From Xenorhabdus doucetiae (lineage in GTDB: Bacteria > Pseudomonadota > Gammaproteobacteria > Enterobacterales > Enterobacteriaceae): a DNA stretch of 64,000 nucleotides. The notes below the pieces were generated by a model. The model had not been told where the DNA came from. It was given only the letters and a program-made list of their open reading frames with translations, and searched no databases. Each line of letters opens with the position of its first letter. The first letter of the stretch is position 1. Shown piece after piece: positions 42,092 through 49,766 of the stretch. The stretch covers positions 3,596,001 to 3,660,000 of the forward strand of contig NZ_FO704550.1 in assembly GCF_000968195.1 (NCBI RefSeq). The letters run 5' to 3'. Position numbers and translations under genes: made by a program.

Positions 42092-42545
42092 GCTTCACCC
42101 TTAAATGCCAGCGCAATGCCATTGGCGGTTGACACGCGCGTATATTCCCAATAACGGTTATCCAGCCAAATAGCACGGGCTAAACTTTCGGTATTATCCG
42201 GCTCATTCGGTAAATAGTGGCGGCGTAATATTAATGCCTGTTCGAATAAGCTATTATCAATCGCCCTGACCCGCGCATTTAGTTTTTTATTTCGATTTCC
42301 AATTTAGGCGCATATTCCGAATTCACGCGCTCGACAATCTGCATGGCTGCGCCGGGGATTTGCAGGAGTTCATCCAGCGCCGCTTTTGAGGCAGGCTGCA
42401 CAATGCGACGTAAATAAGCGACAATGGGAACAATCTTATTATCCATCGTCATATCATTAATCATGCTGTTATAGGCAATAATATTCGGTTCAAAGTTTAT
42501 TTCTTTTTCGCCGATAATTAAGGTAATGATTTTATTTTCTTTCAT
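42088..42545 (-). CDS. tail assembly chaperone, -1 frameshift product (gpE+E'-like)
   Basis: The zero-frame chaperone ORF (42279-42545, 88 aa) ends ...EIEIKN-stop. Just before the stop lies A AAA AAC (42288-42282), a canonical slippery heptamer in the correct phase. A -1 slip there opens a further 64 codons (LNARVRAIDNSLFEQALILR...YWEYTRVS...FKGEA) that end in TGA overlapping the tape measure ATG, giving a 152-aa fusion. P2 E/E' and lambda G/GT do the same at the same map position. Frameshifting itself is inferred from sequence. Confidence 0.85.
42279..42545 (-). CDS. phage tail assembly chaperone (gpE-like), zero-frame product
   Basis: 88 aa, beginning MKENKIITLIIGEKEINFEP. It belongs to the small tail-assembly-chaperone type, with the N-terminal beta hairpin and the helical AALDELLQIPGAAMQIVERVNS. 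It is the short partner of the frameshift product and should guide tape measure folding and tube assembly. It overlaps the Rz1 stop (ATGA) upstream. Confidence 0.85.
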   Translation of the reverse strand: MKENKIITLIIGEKEINFEPNIIAYNSMINDMTMDNKIVPIVAYLRRIVQPASKAALDELLQIPGAAMQIVERVNSEYAPKLEIEIKN

Positions 42546-42832
42546 TTTGTAATTTCCTTTCTTTTATTAATTTCATCCACTAATTGATTATGCCGGGCGG
42601 CACACGTTCCATATAAGGTGGAATACTCCATGATGATATAAACCAAATTATTTCCGGTTGTTCCGGCCAGTTTCGGTAATTTGGCCGGACACCGTGTCAG
42701 CAGGTTTTCCTGATAAGGTGCGCTCAATCTGGTCGGCGGTTTGGTTGTACAGCCGGACAAACTCAGGGCTAACGCACACAGCAGTAAAAACAGGCTTAAC
42801 CACTTCAGTACGAATTTCTCGCGGGGCGGCAT
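42542..42832 (-). CDS. o-spanin Rz1-like lipoprotein
   Basis: 96 aa, entirely out of frame with and largely inside the Rz-like gene. The N-terminus is a lipoprotein signal with lipobox ALSLSGC. The mature part (TTKPPTRLSAPYQENLLTRC) is short and Pro-containing, as in Rz1-type outer membrane spanin subunits. It pairs with the inner membrane Rz-like protein to fuse the membranes at lysis. Confidence 0.8.
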   Translation of the reverse strand: MPPREKFVLKWLSLFLLLCALALSLSGCTTKPPTRLSAPYQENLLTRCPAKLPKLAGTTGNNLVYIIMEYSTLYGTCAARHNQLVDEINKRKEITK

Positions 42833-43037
42833 GGGTGATCCCCTCTAGTTTTTCTTCCAGTTGGCGGGCGGACGCACTGGAAACCGCTTGCAAGGCGTGG
42901 CGGATTTGTTCGCCCGTTTCCGCCGCTGCCCGTGTGATTTCCAGTTCGATGCTGTCACGGTAATAATCATTGACCTGCCAGCCCGCCCCGAACGCCAGCG
43001 CCACAACCAAAAAAGAGAGCGGCAGTGCCTTGAACAT
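42648..43037 (-). CDS. i-spanin Rz-like protein
   Basis: 129 aa from MFKALPLSFLVVALAFGAGW (the tandem MM allows the start one codon earlier). A single N-terminal transmembrane helix is followed by a coiled-coil region (SIELEITRAAAETGEQIRHA; SARQLEEKLEGITHA), the usual layout of the inner membrane spanin. It overlaps the Rz1-like gene. Confidence 0.75.
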   Translation of the reverse strand: MFKALPLSFLVVALAFGAGWQVNDYYRDSIELEITRAAAETGEQIRHALQAVSSASARQLEEKLEGITHAAPREIRTEVVKPVFTAVCVSPEFVRLYNQTADQIERTLSGKPADTVSGQITETGRNNRK

Positions 43038-43375
43038 CATTTCACCCCGTTATGTGCCAGCGAGAAATGATTGCCATCGGGACGTGAGAAACGCCCGCCC
43101 CATGTGCCGCCAAGGGATTCCCAATATTCGCCCAGGGGAAGGTAAGCGTCACTGTGGGTCTGGTACTTGCCCTGGATAAACAGATTCAGGTCAAGCGCCA
43201 AGCGCTGGGTATGCAAACTGTTGGCAATGCCCGTGCCTTTCTTGGCATTCAGCGCCGCCTGTTCCGGGGTACGGTAGGCTTCACCCAATGTTACCCGATA
43301 GCCGCGTTCGTCTGCCCATTCGATCAATTGGGCAACCAGTACCGCAAATAACTGTTGTTTTTCACTTAACGTCAT
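43037..43375 (-). CDS. phage endolysin, M15-type L-alanyl-D-glutamate endopeptidase
   Basis: 112 aa from MTLSEKQQLFAVLVAQLIEW; the ATG overlaps the holin stop (ATGA). The zinc-peptidase M15 pattern is EAYRTPEQAALNAKKGTGIA, with SLHTQRLALDLNL (His and Asp ligands) and GNHFSLA (second His). It cleaves the peptide side chain of peptidoglycan. There is no signal peptide, so release depends on the holin. P2 and HP1 themselves use a different muramidase. Confidence 0.85.
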   Translation of the reverse strand: MTLSEKQQLFAVLVAQLIEWADERGYRVTLGEAYRTPEQAALNAKKGTGIANSLHTQRLALDLNLFIQGKYQTHSDAYLPLGEYWESLGGTWGGRFSRPDGNHFSLAHNGVK

Positions 43376-43665
43376 TTTTTTAACTTCCCTGTCAGCAACG
43401 CGCTGCCGCGCTTGCGTAACCACACTTCAATTAACTGGTATCCGGCAATCCCCAAGGCGCTGCCTATGCCTGTCACGGCTACCGGGCTAATGCCCGGCCA
43501 CCAAATCAGCAACGCCCCGGCCATCACCGACACCGCCGACCCCAAGATAATGCGGCCGATAAACAGCCGTAAGGTGATCGGCTCGTTGCCGGTCAGCATT
43601 TTGCCCAACGCAATCAGTGCCCCCAATAGCACCAGCGTAACAAACGTTTTTTCATGTTCTTCCAT
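43372..43665 (-). CDS. phage holin (HP1/P2 class II type)
   Basis: 97 aa from MEEHEKTFVTLVLLGALIAL; the AAGGATGGGG upstream fits this ATG better than the one three codons earlier. It has three hydrophobic helices (about 7-22, 35-57, 60-80) and a basic tail (VWLRKRGSALLTGKLKK), typical of a small pore-forming holin. It is first in the lysis cassette with endopeptidase, Rz and Rz1. Confidence 0.8.
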   Translation of the reverse strand: MEEHEKTFVTLVLLGALIALGKMLTGNEPITLRLFIGRIILGSAVSVMAGALLIWWPGISPVAVTGIGSALGIAGYQLIEVWLRKRGSALLTGKLKK

Positions 43666-43676
43666 GAACCCCATCC

Positions 43677-44132
43677 TTACCCTATCAGGCTTTGCGTCAG
43701 TTCCGCTTCCAGATAAGGGATGCCATTAATGCGCACAAAGTCGGGTGATGTGACGACAAACTTGACTTTATGGGTCATGACACTGCCGCCTTTCGGGTCA
43801 ACGTCCAGAATGTCACTGAGGATCAGCTTGCAGCCGTAGGCTTCCACTTTGATCTCTTCCTTGCCTGCCTTGGCGTACCACATCAAATCGACGGGCTGAA
43901 TGCCCCGCCATGATCCCGCCGCCCGCGCCTTGGCGGTCACAATCTCCAAGTATTTGGTACTGAGTTCAATTTCCCCCTCAGCGGCCACATCCCCGGCGAT
44001 ATAACCATCCGGCACGCCCTGCGTTTGCGCGGCGGCGGTGTTGTCGGTAATGGACAGGTTGACCTTTTCGGCATGAACCAGATCCCCGTCCATATTAAAA
44101 TCAATCGACTGCCCTGAAATACGCTGGCTCAT
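43677..44132 (-). CDS. tail tube protein (DUF2597 family)
   Basis: 151 aa from MSQRISGQSIDFNMDGDLVH; this ATG overlaps the sheath stop (ATGA). A beta-rich protein with EIELSTKYLEIVTAKARAAGSW and MWYAKAGKEEIKVEAYGCKL. The DUF2597 family follows the sheath gene in HP1/K139-type phages and acts as tube subunit by position. Confidence 0.8.
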   Translation of the reverse strand: MSQRISGQSIDFNMDGDLVHAEKVNLSITDNTAAAQTQGVPDGYIAGDVAAEGEIELSTKYLEIVTAKARAAGSWRGIQPVDLMWYAKAGKEEIKVEAYGCKLILSDILDVDPKGGSVMTHKVKFVVTSPDFVRINGIPYLEAELTQSLIG

Positions 44133-45250
44133 GCGGTTTTCTCCAGTTGGCTGTCCAGCAACAGACTGACTGATATGCCTTTCGGGCATTCGTAAGTGCG
44201 GATCGTGATATAAATTTCCACCGTGTTTTTATTGCGCCATGTGATCACGACGTCGCCGTCTTTCGGCGATTTCACTTCGCCCGGAAAGGTCACGCCGTTA
44301 ATCTCGCTACTGCGCGACATCTCACGCAAGGTACGGGCAAAGTAAGCCTGATGCGTGGCGATGCTGCCCGGTGTGCTGTTCAGGCTGCGATCGGCAATTT
44401 TGGCAATCGCCTGCAAACGCACACGCCGCGCGACCTTATCGACAATGCGCAAATTTTCGATGCTCTGGTAGTCGCCCCCTTCCACATCCAGCGTGCGGCC
44501 ATCCGACCAGTACATGCCGTCATAATCGGGGTACCACATCGGTACACTGAAACGCAGTTTTTCCAGTGCTTGCAGGGTCGCTAAATCAATGGTTTTGCCT
44601 GTGCCATCCAGCGGAAAATCAGCCCTGCCCAAATCCATCAGGGCACCTGTCTGCACCCGCGCCGGGCTGTCGGCCACGGTGACGGCACGATTACACAACC
44701 GCCCGGCCAGTACGCCCGCCTCATTGCCCCACAGACACGGCACCAGTTGCACTGATGCCACGGCCTCGCCCTTTTGCAGTTCGGCCAAGCGGGTGACGTA
44801 ATCCGCCCACGCCTCCTTGGACTGCGGCGCATCCACGGCCAGAATTGCCCACTGCCAACGGCCAAATTTAGCAATCGTATTGGCGCGCAGGGTCTGGGCA
44901 GCCTTGATAATGTCTTTACTGGCACCGAGGGTCAGCACATAGCCCTCAACACTGGCGACGGGTTGCGCCGCCGTCACCGCCTCGACAAAAGCCAGCCCGT
45001 CCGCCGCTTCGGGCAGGATATGCACATAACCCGACCAGTTTTGCCCGGCGTTGGCCATTGCCGCCAGTACATGACGTTTCAGCGCGGTTTGTGCCGTGCC
45101 CAGCACGGCGTCAAAGTCGGTCTGGGTATTGACGGCAATGGTCTTGCCCACGTTGGTCTTGCCTGCCCCTAAGAACAGCAAGACCCGTTCTATTTCCTTG
45201 GTTTCGCCTTGCAGTTGGTTAACCTGGTTAACCTGAACATGTGGCCACAT
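44129..45250 (-). CDS. contractile tail sheath protein (DUF2586 family)
   Basis: 373 aa. Begins MWPHVQVNQVNQLQGETKEI and includes ERVLLFLGAGKTNVGK and WYPDYDGMYWSDGRTLDVEG, the latter resembling a conserved sheath beta element. DUF2586 is the sheath family of HP1-type phages. Contraction drives the tube through the envelope. Confidence 0.8.
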   Translation of the reverse strand: MWPHVQVNQVNQLQGETKEIERVLLFLGAGKTNVGKTIAVNTQTDFDAVLGTAQTALKRHVLAAMANAGQNWSGYVHILPEAADGLAFVEAVTAAQPVASVEGYVLTLGASKDIIKAAQTLRANTIAKFGRWQWAILAVDAPQSKEAWADYVTRLAELQKGEAVASVQLVPCLWGNEAGVLAGRLCNRAVTVADSPARVQTGALMDLGRADFPLDGTGKTIDLATLQALEKLRFSVPMWYPDYDGMYWSDGRTLDVEGGDYQSIENLRIVDKVARRVRLQAIAKIADRSLNSTPGSIATHQAYFARTLREMSRSSEINGVTFPGEVKSPKDGDVVITWRNKNTVEIYITIRTYECPKGISVSLLLDSQLEKTA

Positions 45251-45271
45251 AATCTAATCCCTTATCAGGCG

Positions 45272-45943
45272 CTAAGCGCCGTATCCAATGCCTTGCAACT
45301 GGCGCGCCAGCGCTTTGCTGAATTCTTCTTCGTTCATGCCTAAGAACGCACGGGAAGGAATGGTAATTTCCCATTTGCTTTTAGTTTCTTCACCGCTCAA
45401 TACGCGGATCAGGGTTCCGGCCTGAATGAATTTCATATTGGCGGTAATTTCCTTGATCGCAGGTTTGCGCCAACGTTTACCTTTTTTAACTTTATAACCT
45501 AAGGTGCGCAGTTTCTTTGCCTGCTTGATCGTCGCCATCCGCTCACGGTCAACGTTTTTTTTCACCTGTTGCCGGGTAATTTGAAAACGCATCCCATTTT
45601 GCTGGGCATAGCCTACAACCCCCGCTGGCACTGGCTGCTTGCCGTTCCGGTAATGCCCGCCTTGCAGATAAATGCGCACAGCGTCAATTTCCGGCATTTC
45701 CCGAATATGCAAAAGTTTCGGCATATTCCTGAGCATCTTCTGGCGGCGCGGGCTTTTTCTGGCAGGCCAGCTTTCGCCGTCCGGTGATTGTTGATTGCGT
45801 ATATGACGTTTCGCAGAATCAATCAGTCCATATTTCGCCATGCGCCATAACAAGCGTTGCCGTTTTTGCGGCGGCAGGTCAAAACGGCTTAAGGCGTCCT
45901 GCATTTCCTTAAGCTGGTTGCGGTTTAACTGGCCGTGGATCAT
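45272..45943 (-). CDS. phage virion morphogenesis protein (gpS-like, tail completion)
   Basis: 223 aa from MIHGQLNRNQLKEMQDALSR; the ATG overlaps the previous stop by 4 bp, fixing the start. The P2 gpS/virion morphogenesis family is shown by LLWRMAKYGLIDSAKRHIRN, SPDGESWPARK and the C-terminal IPSRAFLGMNEEE. It is strongly basic. It closes the tail end that joins the head. Confidence 0.82.
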   Translation of the reverse strand: MIHGQLNRNQLKEMQDALSRFDLPPQKRQRLLWRMAKYGLIDSAKRHIRNQQSPDGESWPARKSPRRQKMLRNMPKLLHIREMPEIDAVRIYLQGGHYRNGKQPVPAGVVGYAQQNGMRFQITRQQVKKNVDRERMATIKQAKKLRTLGYKVKKGKRWRKPAIKEITANMKFIQAGTLIRVLSGEETKSKWEITIPSRAFLGMNEEEFSKALARQLQGIGYGA

Positions 45944-46437
45944 GCCCTGTTCCCAATTGCTGCCCCGGTTTCGTCCACACTGTGCACCGCGCCTTGTTCC
46001 GCAAACCACACCTCAGCCTCAGCCAGTGACCAGCGCTTGCCGTCAAACGGGATCATGCCCTTGGGGTCTTCCCGTATCACCACAGGTTCCGCCAATGACA
46101 GCGACACCACGACAACCGCCGTCTCGCCATCCACTTCCACCGTTAAGGTCGGCCGTTCCTGCTCAACATTGGCATTACTGAGGCTATCCCCCTGCTCAGT
46201 CAGCCAGATATCAATCAACAGCGGAATATTGCGCGGATCACACTCCCGATAGGGGAAACGCCCCCACGCAATCACCGCTTCATATTGCTGGACAAACATC
46301 TGGTATTGCCCCAGCCCGAGATCCCGTTGCGCCGGAATAAAGCGGATTTCATCCATTTCGCTGGTAAATTCCGTCTCACAAATCCGTTCCGGCAGATTTT
46401 CCCGCAAAAAGGCGGTTAATTGCTGTAATTGGCTCAT
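45940..46437 (-). CDS. phage tail completion protein (gpR-position)
   Basis: 165 aa, starting MSQLQQLTAFLRENLPERIC. It has no strong similarity to P2 gpR that I can see, but it lies between head completion and gpS-like genes where gpR belongs. WGRFPYRECDPRNIPLLIDI is its most distinctive stretch. Overlaps of 4 bp on both sides indicate tight coupling. Confidence 0.6.
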   Translation of the reverse strand: MSQLQQLTAFLRENLPERICETEFTSEMDEIRFIPAQRDLGLGQYQMFVQQYEAVIAWGRFPYRECDPRNIPLLIDIWLTEQGDSLSNANVEQERPTLTVEVDGETAVVVVSLSLAEPVVIREDPKGMIPFDGKRWSLAEAEVWFAEQGAVHSVDETGAAIGNRA

Positions 46438-46886
46438 ATCAAACGTACCGTTGTGCGTCCATGTCCTTTCATATTGCGCAGCACCATTGAGGCTTCGGCC
46501 AGCAGCCGATTGCGCACTTCCGGGCTTTCCTGTCCCGGATTGGGGGCACGGCTGACCAGTGACGTATATTCCCCCAGTAAATCGGCCTTTGCCCGCGCAT
46601 AAACCGCTTTTTTATACTGGCTGACCAACGCGGTGCTGCCATTAATGGTAATGCCCGGCACGTTGGCCGCTGTCCGGTAGCCCTTGGCCTGCAAGCGCGA
46701 TTTCAGGCGTTGAAGGTCAAGGTTGATTTCGGCCACCGTTGCCAGCAGCGCATTGGCCAGCATGTCGTTATCCAGATCAGCAGGCAGCTTGCGGTTAACC
46801 TGAAATTCCCGCAAATTCAAATCCGGCCAAAAGCCGTCATTGGTCAGCGGGGCGTCCCGGTAATCCACGGTATTGCCATTAAACAT
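46434..46886 (-). CDS. head completion/stabilisation protein (gpL-like)
   Basis: 150 aa from MFNGNTVDYRDAPLTNDGFW, with AGGAG upstream; a longer in-frame reading exists but lacks a ribosome site. The P2 gpL pattern is FWPDLNLREFQVNRKLPADLD and the following AVYARAKADLLGEYTSLVSR. It completes the head after packaging. Confidence 0.82.
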   Translation of the reverse strand: MFNGNTVDYRDAPLTNDGFWPDLNLREFQVNRKLPADLDNDMLANALLATVAEINLDLQRLKSRLQAKGYRTAANVPGITINGSTALVSQYKKAVYARAKADLLGEYTSLVSRAPNPGQESPEVRNRLLAEASMVLRNMKGHGRTTVRLI

Positions 46887-46990
46887 CGTGCCTCTCCTGA
46901 GAAAAAAAGCGGGCTGTCCGGTTTCCACGGCCATCTGCAACCACGTTGCGATGCCTCCACCGCGCCCGCTCCGGCTTGCGGTAGTCGTTG

Positions 46991-47695
46991 TTATTCCATG
47001 GATAATGCCCGTATACGGGCGGCAATCCGTTGCCGATAGGTTTTAACCCCGGATTTGGGATTACACTGATGGGCTTTGGTCAGCCAGTTATCGGCCTGCT
47101 CCAGCACATCCAGTTTCTCCACCGAACTTGCCTTAATTTCGGCGTTATCCCCTTTCAGCAGGTTTAAGGCAGCAAATTTGTAGTATTTGGCCTTGATTTT
47201 CTCGTGAACTTGCCATTTTTCAGTGACATTCTGAAATGTCCTTGAAAAATAGGGTTCCACCGGGTTACCCGCTTCGGCTTCCGCCTGTGACCAGAGTAAA
47301 ACGGTGTCGGCCACAAACGCCGGAAAGCCACTGCGAAAATGGTCGGGGGTGAGCTGTCCTTGCTCAATGGCCATATCTGCCCAATCCAATCCGTGGGCAA
47401 ACTCCCCGATATCAAACAACCAAATCACGCAGTAAACAAAAATCGGGTTGCAGTACACCTCGCCTTCATCCAGATAGCGTTGTGCCGTGGGGAGATAATT
47501 GGGCAGCAGTTCCCGCCGTTTCATCTCCACCCGTTCCGCCGTTGTCGTTAACTGGCGCAACCGCTTGACATCCTGCTCAATGGCACGGGCTTGCAGGTGC
47601 TGGCTGGCACCGTCCGCAATGGCAACCGCTTGTTGCCGTGCCAGTTTCTGGCGCAGTTCAACCGCTGCCCGGTGTCGTTGGGCAGGTGACAGCAT
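46991..47695 (-). CDS. terminase small subunit / endonuclease (gpM-like)
   Basis: 234 aa; its start overlaps the capsid stop (TAATG). It begins MLSPAQRHRAAVELRQKLAR. The P2 gpM family is recognised by YCVIWLFDIGEFAHGLDWAD and the C-terminal LLKGDNAEIKASSVEKLDVL. It cuts at cos and acts with the gpP-like ATPase encoded divergently. It is followed by 104 bp without a gene before the gpL-like start. Confidence 0.85.
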   Translation of the reverse strand: MLSPAQRHRAAVELRQKLARQQAVAIADGASQHLQARAIEQDVKRLRQLTTTAERVEMKRRELLPNYLPTAQRYLDEGEVYCNPIFVYCVIWLFDIGEFAHGLDWADMAIEQGQLTPDHFRSGFPAFVADTVLLWSQAEAEAGNPVEPYFSRTFQNVTEKWQVHEKIKAKYYKFAALNLLKGDNAEIKASSVEKLDVLEQADNWLTKAHQCNPKSGVKTYRQRIAARIRALSME

Positions 47696-48726
47696 TAGTC
47701 TGTACCCGTTTTTTCAGCCGGTTCGGCCACTTTGCCAATCGTGACGGCGTTCTCATCATAGGCCGCGTACAATTCCGGCGTTTCAATCGCGTAGCCCTCA
47801 TTACGCAGGTACTTGTTTTCGAACTGTTTGCGGTCGTCCACAAATTCCGCCTTGCGCTGACGGGTATTGCGCTGGGTCAGAATTTGCAGGTTTGGCAACA
47901 TGGTGACCACCATGCGCTTGCCCGGCATAAACGGCGGCACCATCGCCGGACGGCCAGCAATCGAGCTGCCCAGCATCTGCGCGGCAATTTTTTCTGTCGG
48001 TTTATCCGCAGCCTGATAAAGCCGGTACTGCTCCGCTGCCACTAAATCCGCGCCGACCAGTACCACCAAACGCGGGTCATGGCGGAACTGTTGCGGAATA
48101 CAGGTATTAACCAGGTCGGACGCCATCGCATCCAGCGAGTTAAAATCGCCGTGTTCATCCAGTTTCACTGACGTAGTGATCACCTGCTTGCCGCCGTTCC
48201 AGTCCTTGGCAATTTGGTGCCAGCCTTTATTGACATCTTCCCCGTTCGGGTTCTCGTCGGGGTTGGTTGTCTCCGCCACACGCTGGCCGTGAAAGCCGAC
48301 GCGAAGCATATCGAGCGCAAAAGATTCATTGGTAAACGCCTGCATACGCTGGAAAAACTCTTCTTCACTGCCGGAATTCGCCCAGATGGACAACAAGTCC
48401 CATTTCAGCGCGGCACCGGAATCGGTTTCCTGCAACTTATATTCATTGCCGTCAACACCCGTTGCACGGATAAAGCGGCCATCTTTCTTGCGCCCCGTAA
48501 AGAGGCCGGGGTTGCCCACCGACACCACTTGGCCGGACAGGTGATCCACATCCGCACAGGTGATCATGCTGAGGAACTCGACCGACTCCAGCAGCGCACT
48601 GCGCAGGGCGGTTTCTTTAGGGTCGCTCAGCGCAAAGTAACGCGCTGTGTCCTCAACGCCATAGGATTCGGCCAAGCCCGCTGAATATTGCTGTAAAAAG
48701 GCTCGCGCCCGTTGATTTAATTGCAT
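47695..48726 (-). CDS. major capsid protein (gpN-like)
   Basis: 343 aa. Begins MQLNQRARAFLQQYSAGLAE. HK97-fold capsid of the P2 gpN family: DHLSGQVVSVGNPGLFTGRK; RHDPRLVVLVGADLVAAEQY; RKAEFVDDRKQFENKYLRNE. In P2 the N-terminus is removed by the scaffold protease during head maturation. Preceded by the scaffold gene. Confidence 0.9.
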   Translation of the reverse strand: MQLNQRARAFLQQYSAGLAESYGVEDTARYFALSDPKETALRSALLESVEFLSMITCADVDHLSGQVVSVGNPGLFTGRKKDGRFIRATGVDGNEYKLQETDSGAALKWDLLSIWANSGSEEEFFQRMQAFTNESFALDMLRVGFHGQRVAETTNPDENPNGEDVNKGWHQIAKDWNGGKQVITTSVKLDEHGDFNSLDAMASDLVNTCIPQQFRHDPRLVVLVGADLVAAEQYRLYQAADKPTEKIAAQMLGSSIAGRPAMVPPFMPGKRMVVTMLPNLQILTQRNTRQRKAEFVDDRKQFENKYLRNEGYAIETPELYAAYDENAVTIGKVAEPAEKTGTD

Positions 48727-48757
48727 CGCTCTTCCCTTTGCTTTTTCCCGTCAGGGA

Positions 48758-49588
48758 TCACAGAAATTTAAACTGCTTGTTTTTGTTGCCTTTCGGGTTT
48801 TTAGACGGCACACGGGTTGCCAGCGTGTCCAGCTTGTTGAAGTTTTTCACAATCTTTGACAGGTTATCGCGCAGGAGTGCAAAATCTTCGGTATCAACCA
48901 CTTCTTTAACGGTTTCGACATCTTCCTGTACTTCTTCCACGACCTGTTCAGTGGATGCCAGTTGGCTTTCAACGGCGGTCATGCGCTTATCCATCTCGGC
49001 CAGTGCCTCAGCGATGGCCTGCAACGCATCATCACCCGTGGTTTCGGCCGGGGTTTCTTCCGGTTCTTCAACGTTAAAAAAACTTCTCCATCCTTTTTTG
49101 GCCTTTGCCATCTTGCTTTCCTTAATCTGTTTAACTTCGTCAATCACCAGCGGCTTATAGGTGCCTGACCGATGAGATTTTTTCTTTTTACTAAACTGTA
49201 GGCGGGTTGTGCCTACACTGGCTGGCGAACTTGTCACTGCCAGCCCTTGCAGATAGGTTTTGCCTGTACCGCGCCAGTTACCATCGGGCGTAAACTCCAC
49301 GGAGGTAAACAGCAGTTGCCCGTCCCGGTTGGCGTCCAACAAACGGTGATTGGGTCGCAATTGCGCATAAAGACGCAAAGTCCCGTCCTCACCGCGTTCG
49401 GCCTTGACCGCGAGCACTTCGCCCATTGGCCCCATCCAGCGTTCATGTTCCGGCCAAATCAGGGCGGTATACAGTTGAGGGTCATAAAGTTCGGCCGCAT
49501 CCAGAATCCATTGTGGTTCCATATCCCGGCCATCAACCGTGTCGCCCTCCATGGCAATACATATCCAGTTAGTCATTAACTGAGACAT
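48758..49588 (-). CDS. capsid scaffolding protein/protease (gpO-like)
   Basis: 276 aa from MSQLMTNWICIAMEGDTVDG, with AAGGA upstream; the longer in-frame reading extends into the promoter array. The serine protease domain is N-terminal (WPEHERWMGPMGEVLAVKAE; LFTSVEFTPDG, with Ser in SVEF) and the scaffold coiled coil is C-terminal (QLASTEQVVEEVQEDVETVK). It directs capsid assembly and cleaves N, itself and the connector. First gene of the minus-strand late operon. Confidence 0.88.
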   Translation of the reverse strand: MSQLMTNWICIAMEGDTVDGRDMEPQWILDAAELYDPQLYTALIWPEHERWMGPMGEVLAVKAERGEDGTLRLYAQLRPNHRLLDANRDGQLLFTSVEFTPDGNWRGTGKTYLQGLAVTSSPASVGTTRLQFSKKKKSHRSGTYKPLVIDEVKQIKESKMAKAKKGWRSFFNVEEPEETPAETTGDDALQAIAEALAEMDKRMTAVESQLASTEQVVEEVQEDVETVKEVVDTEDFALLRDNLSKIVKNFNKLDTLATRVPSKNPKGNKNKQFKFL

Positions 49589-49617
49589 ATCGCATCCTTT
49601 TCGTTTGCTTCCCACAC

Positions 49618-49736
49618 AGTATTGCGAATTCCATCGGCGGCCGCGAGGGGCGCAATTCGGATGAATTCGGATATCCCGCATAACCGAATCAAACCGAATT
49701 TGGCCGGACGAAAGCAAGGTATTCGCCCTGCATAAT
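49618..49736. promoter_or_regulatory. divergent late promoters with symmetric AATTCGG array
   Basis: AATTCGG at 49654 and 49664 faces CCGAAT(T) at 49684 and 49694, the copies of each pair 10 bp apart and the two pairs exactly mirrored about 49677. A -10 like CATAAT (49731-49736) serves the terminase-portal-ogr operon, and AATACT on the minus strand (49623-49618) serves the scaffold-capsid operon, at the same distance from the array. The array would lie near -51, close to where P2 Ogr binds. Ogr binding is inferred. Confidence 0.7.
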
Positions 49737-49766
49737 AAAGTGACTCAAGACAAGGATGCTTAAGGC

